Origin: Tamarix chinensis
Taxonomy: Eukaryota > Streptophyta > Magnoliopsida > Caryophyllales > Tamaricaceae
Length of the DNA: 64,000 nt
NCBI GenBank assembly: GCA_030549775.1
Contig: CM060177.1
Coordinates: 54,190,638-54,254,637 of the forward strand
Direction of reading: 5' to 3'
Part shown: one piece after another, positions 36,601-48,600 of the stretch
Layout of the letters: each line of letters begins with the position of its first letter
Numbering within the stretch: the stretch's first letter is position 1
Made by a program: the position numbers and the translations under genes
The notes under the pieces: model-generated
Told to the model about the DNA's origin: nothing
The model's input: the letters and a program-made list of their open reading frames with translations, nothing else
The model's database searches: none

Positions 36601-39600
36601 CTAATGCTCATATGTTGGATTTAGCTCATGACTTAGATCTTATTCCTATTTTTAATGTTACTAATTTATCATCTTATAAAGGCAACTTACGTTCTAAGGT
36701 ATCTATGGGTGCAAAGGAGCATGTGTTACCTTTTGTGCCACTTACAAAGGATGAAGTTGACTCTATCCTTTGACGTAGAGTTTTCCCACCTTCTCTTCTT
36801 CTTGCGGAGGTTTTCGGGCCATGTGTTACCTTCTAAGTGTTTCTTTTATCCATAAGGATGACCTTCACGACATGGCCCCCACCTTGCTAGATGATTTCCT
36901 TTAGTCTCACTTGCCAAGGTTTAGCTCTTTTCGTTAGGGAAGAAAAACACAAAGTTAGGAAGTTCAAAGGAATTTCAAAAGCATAAATATTCCTAGAAGC
37001 ATAAGTAGGGATTATTAGGATTTCATCACATAGTATGATCTTTTATTTTATTTGGCTTTATTTTATCATAAATAATTTCATTATGACATTATTAAAATAT
37101 CATATCCTATTATTTTGATTTATTGTGTTTGTATTTTGGTAATAGTTTGCCTATATATATGGTCTTAGGTCTACAATATTAAATGAATAAAGGAATTACT
37201 ATTGAATAGTGTGAGCATTTTTCTTTCAAATTCCTTTCAAATCTCCCCTTTCTACATCCAGTATTTGAAAAGGCCTAAGGCACACCTATGCATTAGGGGT
37301 CCTAGACCTTAGGTGCCAGGCACAAAGCGAAGGCACACACCTAGGTAATGTGAGGCGCCAAAATTACTCAAAAAAGCTATAAATGATTAAATGACTAAAA
37401 TTTTTAGAAAAATGTATATCATAACAAGAAAATACTTAGAAAAATAGCAACCTATGAGTTTAATACTACCAATACTAGCAAGCTACTCAAAAATCGTTGT
37501 CTTCTATAAGTGCATCTTCATCCTCCAATGCATCTGATTCTAGCCCATAGCCTTCATCATCACCCTCCACTTCTTCCCTTATTTCCTGTTTAGGTATATA
37601 TCTTTGTGAGTTAAAGTTGCTGCTACCACTTGCACTAGGCCTATGGCCTCTAGTTCTTAGGTTAAACCTCTCTTCATCAACTCCAGCAGCAATAGCACCA
37701 ATCCCTCAAGTACAGTACCCTCTTCATCAAATTATGTTCTCCCACCTAACCATTCATTAATTTCATCAATGTCCTTTAAAGAAATGGGATCAATTTTATC
37801 CCTCAACCAATATCTCTCAATTAAAGAAAAAAGGCACGCACCCTTGTGCCTTATGTGCCTCAACTGCATTACCTACGCCTTACTATCCCCAACTCACCTA
37901 GCACCAGAAAAGCCCCCCACCCCCGTCGCCTTGTGCCTTGTGCATTAGGCATGCCTTTTCAAACACTGCCTACATCAACCTAGCCTCCATGGCGGCACCC
38001 TTGAGATGGCATTACCTCATTCACGCTTGTACTTGATTGGCTTAAGGCCACCTTGTAACAAGTGGCCAGCATTCCCTACCACATGATTCTTACATATTCA
38101 TTTTGGCCATTGAAGGGGTACATTGGTGACATCATGGGAATCACATTACTCTCACGACTTAGGTGATGTCATTACAACTTTCTACCCAAGCATTAATTCT
38201 CCACATTTGATTCCTCTCCTTGTTTGATCCATGATGAGTAGAAGCACCTTCTTGGTAAGAAACATGGAAACACATCAGTGGAGGGCCAGCCAAGTAGAGT
38301 CGTCAAATAGAATCTCGACCAATACACCTATATATCCCTAATATATAGCAGATTTTTTAGCTTACCAAGATACGACATAGAAATAAAATTACATATATAT
38401 CAATAGATCTAATACGTTTTAGCCGATATATCATGATATTTGCCCACATTTTATTGATATTTGACAATATTTGTTGAATTTTATTAATATTTCTTGTGAA
38501 AAGGGGGGAAAAATTCGACAACTACATCATATAAAATACCATCTAATACCACAACATCACAATCATGGCAACAAACACGACTGCAACTACAATTTTATTA
38601 CCTAAGCAGAGTTTGCTAATGGAACTTGTCTTCAAAGAAGGACAATGCATGGTCCATGATGCTCATGCATCACATACGCCACAATTTTTCCATGTCTTAA
38701 GTTTAAGATCTTACATCTACATGTAAAAGGAGACTAAATTGTTGGGATCTTCATCAAAACAAATGGGCCAAAAAGGCCCAAAAGCACGTAAAACCAAGGA
38801 AAAAATTGCACCTATGAGAAAGCACAATGCTAACGGATACATCTATAAACATTTTTTTGGAACAAAGATGTCCTTCATTATTAGACTTCTCACTAGATAA
38901 TTGTAATACCCCATATTTTTGTAAAAATGTTGAATGAGAATCTTGCTAATTTTTGGACATTTGATTTTGATTTAATGTTATAATTTTGTTTGAGACAAAG
39001 TTTAGTTTGGAACAAGGTTGAAAAATGGAGTTTATTGAGTTTTTCAAGCAAACCAATTTATTGGTTCGTCATTTCAGTAAAATGGATTTTTTTGACTAAA
39101 CCGATCAACTAATTTGTAGAATAGTCAACTGGTAGGCCCAAACCGATCGGTTGGTTTGTCGAGCTTGATATATTTTCAAATTCGATTTTTCTGGAAATTT
39201 TCTTATACTAAAATGAAACCTTATCAACCCATGTCAAATTGCCCCTAAGAGATTTTTAACCCTTTTCATGATGCATTTAGGCCGAAATATTACCTTACAT
39301 TGATCTAGAGATCGATTGGGACAATTGAGGGGGAGAGATGACCTCAGTCTTATCTTCTTCCATTCCACCTCTCTCCTTTGTACGTTTATGATATCAATGC
39401 TTCGATCTCAAGCATGATTCTGATTAGCTGCAAGATTCCTTCAACACTAACCTCTCATTACCTCTCTTTTGAATTCCAATTATGGCCTAATTGACCTACA
39501 TTCTCCAAAGACATCATTTGAGCTCTAGAGAATAGGTTAGCATATCTTAAATGAAATCCACCTGTTTAGCTAGAATTAAAAAGGTAAATATTAGGGGTTT

Positions 39601-42600
39601 TGAATTGTTCGTGAACCCTCTACGATTCTTTGCCTATAAATAGCCCTAATCACCCCTTTGTGCACCTTTCTTTTGGCCACTGAAATCCTTAAGTCTCCGT
39701 ATTCACCCTCTTCTTTTCTACACTTCGAACCTTGTAGTAGAATTTCTTATACTGTTCAGATCCTTTCTCTAGCTCTCTCTTGTTGTAATTACTAAGCAAG
39801 GAAGAGTTAGATTTTGGAAAAAAGGATTGAGTGGTCCAGTTGAACACTCCCTGTTTTTATCCCAAGTGTGATATATCCTTCTTTCCCTTCTTTTTAAAGT
39901 TCGAAATTATTAAGGTTTTGTATGAATCACTAAGTTTAAAATTTATTGTTTTAAGGTTTATAGTTGAGAATTTCAAAGACTGAAATTCTGGTTTCCGGGG
40001 AATTTTGCCTGCATCAAGTAAGTAATTCTTACTTCTAAAATGGTTTATGAGTATTTCTGCATCATAGGAGTTTCTTTAAGTTAATCTTACATGTTAGCAT
40101 GATTGTATATACCTTATAGCATCGATTTGGATGGGTAAATGGTATATTTGAGTAAAAAGCATGAAACTTATTATAGTGATGCTAATTTGAGGACAAATTC
40201 TTCTTTACAGGGAAAAAATGATGCAGAAGCATCTCTAGAACACTCTCAGTCTTATTCTTCAAATGATGAAGAATAAGAAGAATTAGCATACTTGGAGATG
40301 AAACCCGATGTACTTGAAAATTCTTGTGCTTCTAATGTTTTGTCAGGTAATTCTTGCAAGTATTGTACATGTCTGCAAGAAGTTCATGTTGATTGAAGAT
40401 CTTTGATGTACAAGGTAATGATAATGGATTACAAGGATTACACAGTGTAAGGAAGAACAAGACTATAAAGTTGAATTACATATGATTACATCTATGTATC
40501 ATATTATTAAGTTTGTGTAGCTTTGTTATTTTGTTGTTTATATAGTAATACTTGTAAATTGTCATTATAACCTTTAAAATATGTAGTGTTTCGTGCATAG
40601 AGGTTTATTTCATTAATAAGGGCTGATTAGTGGGCTTATTAATGAATGGGTCTGCATGGGTGCATGCATAGACATGATATATGACATAATATGAAAAGTT
40701 CATTCGTGAATTGGAGAGAGCTACACAAGAGGTATGTCCTTCTCTTCTCCTCCAATTGAGTGTATTGGAGAGAGTAGAGAGTATTCTATTGAGAAATAGA
40801 AGATTTCTCTTTAGAAGGCTTAAGATCTTAGGATTAGATCTTGCCACCTTCCAAAGGATTTGTCAACATACATACTATCAACTTCTTCCATTTCGAGATT
40901 TTTGAAGACTGCACATATACTGGATTTCTTGAAAAGTTCCTGGATTTGTAGAAGATTATTTGGTAATGATCTTCCGCATCAAAAGTGGTATGAAAGCATG
41001 TTATAGGTGGCGAAACTCAAGAGCAAATTTTATTGCTGAAATCAGCATCAGCCTACTAATCAGCCCTTGGGAGTTCTTGTAAGTTTCTTGAGCTTCTTGG
41101 CTAAGTTCTTCGAATCTTGATGCAATCTTATTGATTTCTTTGAAGGTTCTTCGTGTTTTGATTGTCCTCGCATGTAGACAAGACAATTTTGTATGATTCT
41201 TGTTAGTTCTTGGATGTTCTTGCATGAAGAATTTGAATGGTGTTCGGAAAAATTCTAAGCGTGTGGTGTGTGTAGATTGTGCATGCTATGTGTGGTTTTT
41301 AACAAACGTTTTGAGTTAGTGTTTTGCAAAAAAACTTGCATGAGTTATATGCCTTTGTTGTTGTATAATCACATTGGTGATCATGAGTAGATATTAGGAA
41401 TAAATAAACATGCATGATTGTGGAGATTACTTAGTTATCATAGGGTGGCCCGTGGCCGAGTATGTATGCGTGCATTTGGTGAAATTTCTTCATGTGTTAT
41501 ATTGCTTTAGTGTTTGGATATTGAAGGCCTTTTTTGTAGGGATAGTGCAGATTGATAGAGTTCTTATCCTGCATGATCTTATGCTAAATAGGCTCGACAC
41601 TAGCATGATATTTTTGAGAAGTTTTGACCTAAAGTTTTGAAACTTGCTAAATTCTACATCAAGAATTTAGTTAGATAAGTGTTTTGTGAAGTTGTTTTTG
41701 CTGTATGATTTCTATCTTTCTTTCTTATTGTGTATTGGACTCATTGAACTCAAAATTTTGTGTATAATAATCAAACAAGACTTATATTGTAGAGGTGAAT
41801 GTTTCGGGTATAATCAATATAAACAAAACCTAGTGGAATTCTAAGTGTATAGAATTGTAATAGTTGAATCATGGAGAGGGAACAAAATTTCCAAGCTATA
41901 TGTGAAGCTATTCAAAAACTTTTAAACAATTTAGATGCCACTAATGCTCAACTAAGACAAATACTTGCAATACAAACTCAACTACAAAAGTTGGAATCTA
42001 GGTTGGCCTAATAAGATTCAGTGTAAAATGCCCAAGAACATAGAGAATTCTATGGGGATCGATTTGGGAGTGCTATAAGGTCAAATAATCCAACTAAGGG
42101 AAGGTACTTAAATTCAAGAATAGACCATGATGAAGAGTCTATAAGAAGTGGAAGTAATAGGAAGCTCCATGACCATCAACCTAAGTATCATCAAAAGGAG
42201 GATAAGGGAATTAAGCTTGATCTTCCCGACTTTAATGGTAAGCTTGATATAGACTCATTTTTTGAGTGGTTGCATGACATAGAGGCTATGTTTAAGTTTA
42301 AGGATTATCAAGATGAGCAAAAGCGTAAACTTGCAATTCTTAAGTTTAAGAAGTTTACTAGAATATGGTATGATAATTTAAAAAGGACTAGGGAACGAAA
42401 GGGTAAATCAAAGATAAAATCTTGGGAGAAAATTAAGAAATATCTAAGGAAGAAATTTATCTGTAAGGAGTATGAACAAGATAACTACATCAAATTAACT
42501 ACTCTTAGGCACAGACTACTAAATTTAAAAGAGTATGTTAGGGAATTCAAAAGGTTGGCACTAGTATGTAATATCCATGAAATGAAGGAACAAACTTGTA

Positions 42601-45600
42601 CTAGATTTTTAGGAGTCCTTAACATGATGATTTGAGACAAGGTGGAAACTCGTCTTTATGATTTTTTAGATGACATGATTAAACTTTTCCTAAGATTTAA
42701 AAAACAAATTAAATCCACTAAGCCTCATGTTAAACAAAGTAATCCATCCACAAAGTACTACTCAAGTAATCAAACTACAAAATTCAGAGCGAGTACTTCA
42801 ACTTCTATCAATCTTGATAAAAAGCAAGGAATTACTAGAGAGAAGAAAGACAAAAATAAAGTAAATGAAGTCTTTACTAGGCAATGTTTCAAATGCCGAG
42901 GGTTTGGACACTTCGCTCACGAATGTCGTAATTAAAGGGTATTATCTATATAAGAGATTGAAGCCATGGAGACATGTGAGGAAGATCCTAAATTTGAGCC
43001 TTTTGAGGGAATGTCTAGTGAATCCGAGGAAGAAGAGAGTGCCTATTATGTGTTAGAGATAGTACTTCAAGCACAAGCTACTAAGCAACCTACTCGGAAG
43101 GAGAAGCTATTTAAGACCAAAGGGAAAGTAGGAGATACGGTTTGTCGTATTATCATTGATAGTGTTATACCAATGTAGCCAATGGGAGGATGGTTAAGGA
43201 TTTGGGGTTGAAAACCACCCATAGCTGCAACCTTACAGGCAACCAACCTTGGCAAGAAGGCCATTTGAAGAGTGGGCACCAAGATACTAGGGGCCATTTG
43301 AGGTGATTCAGAAGACTAGGGCAATAGCATACAAACTGGCACTTCCTTCTACGGCTAAAACACATCCAATATTTCATGCCTTCTAGCTAAAAGTTGCCAT
43401 CGAATGTCTGCCTTCCTCACCACAGCTTCCACCTCAACTCACCTCCGATCTAACTCTTGAAGCAGAACTAGAAGAGATGTTAGGGATTAGAAATGGGAAG
43501 CGGGGAAGTTCAGCACTGTTTGAAGTCTTAATCAAGTGGAAGAATCTGCCGGTTTTTGAAGCCACTTGGGAGGCTTCCGTGCTTTAGATCAAAGGTTCCC
43601 CTCTTTCCACCTTGAGGACAAGGTGAATATTTGGGCCGGGGATAATGCTATGTATCATCCCAAGCCACAAGTGATATTTACATATGCCAGAAGGAAGTCA
43701 GCACGAGCAGCTCAACAGTAAGATCATTAAGGATAGTGAAGTCTTTTTATTAGCTTCGGTGGAGGGAGAGTAGTTAGGAAATAAATATTGGGGAGTGGTT
43801 TAAGGGAGATTTGTTATGAAGAATATTCCATTAAGTAGAAGGATAAAAGGGGAATTAAGGATGGTAATAACCATTCGGAGAATTAGAGAGAACTCTTTGG
43901 GAGAGCATTCCTACCCCTTGAAAGCAGGAAGTTGTAATTGATTAGGTTTCCCTGATCTAATCAATACAAGTTGTTTTGGCTTAATTATTGTTTCTATTCT
44001 ATTATACCTTATTACTCTAATATACAGTAGAATTATGATGTCAAGGATAGAATTGAATTCTTTAAAAAAATTAATGAACAAATTAAAGACAACATTGAAA
44101 AATCGAATACTAAATACCAAACTCAAGCAAACAAAAACAGAATCCAACAGGTGTTTAAACCAGGAGATTTGGTATGGTTGTATTTGAGAAAAGAGAGATT
44201 TCCAAACATAAGAAAGAATAAACTAATGCTAAGAGATGATGGTTCTTTCAAAATGTTAAGAAAATTTGGAAACTATGCGTATGAACTTGATTGTCTGAAC
44301 ATTATGGACGAGTATCTAGGACTATCAACACTGGTGACTTATCTCCTTACTATAGTTAAATTGAGGGAAAATTCTTCTTTACAAGGGGAGAATGATCCAG
44401 GAGCATCTCTAGAACACTATATTATTTTTCAAATGATGAAGAAAAAAAGAATTAGCATACTTGGAGACGAAACCCATTGTGCTTGAAAATTCTTATGATT
44501 CTAATATTTTGTCAAGTAATTCTTGCAGGTATAATACATGTTTGCAAGAAGTTCATGTTGATTGAAGATCTTTGATGTACAAGGCAACGACAATGGATTA
44601 CAAGGATTATAAAGTGCAAGGAAGAACAAGGCTACAACACTACAAAGTTGAATTACATATAATTACATCTATGTATTATATTATTAAGTTGTGTAGCTTT
44701 GTTATTTTGTTGTTTACTTTGTAATACTTGTAAATTGTCATTCTCACCTTTAAAAATATGTAGTGTACTGTGCATAGAGGTTTATTTTATTAATAAGGGC
44801 TGATTAGTGGGCTTATTAATGAAAGGGTCTGCATGGGTGCATGCATATATATACCCCTTCCACTCATTGATTTCGACATGATATATGACATAATAAGAAT
44901 AGTTCATTCGTGAGTTTGAGAGAGAGCTACACGAGAGGTGTGTTCTCCTTCTCTTCTCCTTCTTCAATTGAGAGTATTGGAGAGAGTAGAGAGTATTCCA
45001 TTAAGAAATAGAAGATTTCTCTTTAGAAGGCTTAAGATATTAGGATTAGATCTTGCCACCTTTCAAAGGATTTGTCGACATACTATTAACTTCTTCCATT
45101 TCGAGATTTTTGAAGACTGCATATACTTGAGTCCTATAGAAAAGTTCTTGGATTTGTAGAAGATTATTTGGTGATAATCTTCCACATCAAGAGTACCAAA
45201 ACACAACTTGGGCTTGAATAAAATAACATGATGGATATGAATATTTTTGGACAAGGATAAATGGAAACCCATATGGTTGGAAAAATAGAAAAGAATTGAT
45301 ACAGAATAAACATAGAAATGCTTGCTTGTTTTTGTATGGATCATGCGTGATCACTTATCCTTATGAATAATATATTAATCACATAAAGCAAAAGACAATC
45401 AAGTTGTGTATGGGTCTAGGATACCCGATCCTCGATTAGCTATCAAGGGTTAGTCTACCTTCGGACGTTTATTAGTGCCTTCAGACTTTGCCTTCGGCCA
45501 GGGTCCTTAGAGGTCTCAATGACTTACCTACTCTAGATACTGATGTTGTACTAAAGAGTATCAATACTAAAGGGTCTAGTTACTAAGGTAGTGGCTTCGG

Positions 45601-48600
45601 CCTAGGCTTATGTCCGCTTTGGTGATTGGCTTCGACCTAGACTTTATGTACCTTATTTGGATAGGCTTCCATGGTATGTGAGACCATAGGATGGTACATA
45701 GTCCCTCGCTCAATAATAATAATTTATAGATGATAAGTAATTGGATGATACCGAGATAATAAATAAGCAAATATGAATAATTGGATAATGATAGAAAATG
45801 ATTAGATGAGAAAAAGGATAAAAGCTGGCTTGTACACTTGGTTAATGGCTTAAGTGACTAAGTGGTTATTGAATGAAATGTTGGCTAGGTGTTGATCTGT
45901 GTCATATACGAATAAAGGAATGGTATAATCTAAAGGATTGAGCCATCAAAAAAAAAACCCTAGTGGTTGCTTGGATTTAATATGCTAGTATATATGTGAG
46001 TACCTACGTGATGATAATATGAAACCAAGCATGATATATTCTGCATTACCTGAATAATGCATGATAGTATGTCCTAATGTACTCTTACCTTTATGTATAT
46101 AGCATTAGCATGATGCCTGTGAAATATTAATATCCATGTACAATAGAATTTGTATACTTGTGTTTCCATTGAGGGAGCAACCTGACTTACTCAGTACGTA
46201 GCATACTGATGTGTCAATTTGCTCGATCACCTACTCACTCTCACAAACAGAGGGCCATGTGCAGGTTTTTGGCAATGCCCACTAGTGGGCCTACCTTAGT
46301 TTGGGTTCGGGGCTTAAGAGCATGGACATCCAGAGATCTTGTGGGGTCCATGGCAGACTGTGGTTTTGATTTTGTTGTCATACCCTAGCTTCATTATAAT
46401 GTAGCCCCATACTTTATTTACTTATATTCCTATAATGATTTGGTTGAGGATTGTTATCTTTCAAAGCGTTTGTGTAATTTACATTCTCTATTGTTTTTAA
46501 ATGTATTGGTTGGTTTTAGCATTGTATCTGATATGGGGTAAACAGCAGACGTATATCCTATGTCAAATACGACAGTAACACCCCGTTTTTCCTAGGTGTA
46601 TTTTCAACTTCCGCATTATTTTAAACAAAAATTTTTGATAGTAAAAAATGGGGTTATTACAATAACTTTCTCCACATAGAATACCAATTCCACTAAAACA
46701 TTCAAAAAAAATTCATGAGCGTGACAATGATAATGTAGTTTTTATTGTTTGTCAAGATAAGTAATTTCTCTATTTCATAATATTGATAATCATCAAAGGA
46801 AACTATAAAGGTTTATAATATCATGAAATTTTAGTCCCCATCCTCCCCCTTACCATCAAAACAATGGTGTGGACCCACATAACAACCATGAGCAAAATGG
46901 CATGAACTTAAAATGAATCCCTCAATGGTTGAGTCAAGATCAGCTATAGTCTAGCACATAAAAAATTGTATGAAGTCCACTCCACGACTAACAATCCTTA
47001 AACAGTAATATAAAGGTTAACCCCATCCTATAGGCTATTGTAAATAGAATAGAAACCCATGAAGTCAAAATGTATACTGAATATGTTATGATGTGTATAA
47101 TTCTCAAACAAATCACCCATTTCACTAGCATTTATATCTTTTGCAACACATGAATGATGAACTAACTTTGCCAAATATTTACACATACCGTAAACATGCT
47201 GATTTTGGGGGTTACACACGGAGGCAATTCATTTTGGTCAGCATAAAAGGCTTCCAATTGGAACAAGCTACTTTTGCAGAAGGTAAGCATCTTAACACTT
47301 GGAATTGGATGACCCTTAGGGAACAGCACCCCATTGCTAAGGGTCTGTAGTGGGCCTTCATCTAATGAAAACCCAACGGAAAAAGGGAGAGAATCCTGCA
47401 TCTGCAAACGAAAATTGTAAATCATGTTACATATAAGCCACACTAGTTGTTGAGTTAGCAAGGGAACAAGAAACCATTTACATCGACTGCACTAGGTAGA
47501 TTTGAATGCTTAAACACAAAGAACAGCCATAGCATAGAACACTACTTAAGATCAGAGTCACCAAATCATCACAACAACCATAAGGTATAAACGGGTTTTG
47601 ATCCAAATAAAATGGCTTATATATAAAGCAAAAGGTTCATACAAAAGGTTTGAGAGGTTACCAATAAGTAGAAAAATGTCTCAACAAAAAGAAGAATATC
47701 TAACAAAAAATTAGCCCATTTCTCTTTTGCCCAACCATAAAGAATCTTTCCAATAGCACTGTTGGTTGCTTCACTCCACACGACTAACACAACAGCTAAA
47801 GGAAGACATCCGATAGTCTAATTACTTAACTTTCAAGAATGTCGAGCCATGTGTGAAGTTGATTAATCACCCTCCTGGAAAACCCTTGAATTACAGTAAA
47901 GTTATGCCACCAAACCCGAAGGGTTCTAATCAAATTTCCACCTCTCAAATCAGATCTAACTCGTTGGTATTCCCTTATTGGATTCTCTCACTTATTCAAA
48001 GCCAAATAATAAAGGCAAAGGTGGTAGACATACTTTCTGTGTTTCCCCATGTACTCCTCAAAACCACTACAAGATATATTTTCTGCTTACTACTAAAGCA
48101 CACATAATCACATCCATGCTTACTAACTATGACTGCAACTACGGGCCCAACAAAGTGGAGGCACATAGATTGCATTAGCCCCCCACCCCCCCCCCCCCCA
48201 CTTGAGAAAAGTTAGACCTCAAATTCAAAGTGTGCAAGAGGTCAATTGGGACAAGCCCTTAGAACATATGATGTGTCTGGCTAACTGGAAGACACTTAGG
48301 CTGTGAGGTTCTAGATTGAACCAAACACTTCGGGTTTTTCAGATAGGCTGCAAGTCTGCCACGAAGATCTGCAATGAAAACTAGTCTTCTTTTTAGACTT
48401 GAATTTACAACCAACAATCTTTTCTTTTCTATTTTTTTTTTTTTTTTTACTCTAGCTTCATCATACTCCAAACAAAATTAGATAATTCTCTAGTCCCTTT
48501 TGTCATCACACAAAATCCTTGACTAATCCTATGTTTGGATTAAAAAGTTACTTTGGAAAACTGTTTTTGATAAGTAGCTCTAAACAAACTCTAAATTCAT

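Larger units (their letters stand above)
40166..45189 (+). mobile_element. Nested, chimeric Ty3/gypsy element
   Basis: LTRs are at 40309-40981 and 44478-45189 and clearly alike (shared ATAAGGGCTGATTAGTGGGC and TTTCTCTTTAGAAGGCTTAAG segments, quoted in part). A primer-site-like TGGTATGAAAGC lies at 40986-40997. Inside are gag, a protease start, a foreign chromodomain fragment and the very end of pol; reverse transcriptase, RNase H and most of integrase are gone. The 140 bases before the 5' LTR (40166-40308) repeat the end of pol found before the 3' LTR, which indicates a broken tandem array. It sits inside the solo LTR. Confidence 0.8.
38902..46661 (+). mobile_element. LTR (probably solo) split by a nested gypsy element
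   Basis: Starts TGTAATACCCCATATT and ends ATGGGGTTATTACA. Flanks ATAAT (38897-38901) and ATAAC (46662-46666) look like a target-site duplication with one change. Without the nested insert the unit is about 2.7 kb, in the size range of the LTRs in intron 5, and it shares their style: TGTAATACCCC start, CCGATCGGTTGGTTTG blocks (39100-39160) and AAGCAAGGAAGAGTTAGATTTTGG-type segments. No internal region of its own is present, so it is read as a solo LTR left by LTR-LTR recombination. Confidence 0.7.
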
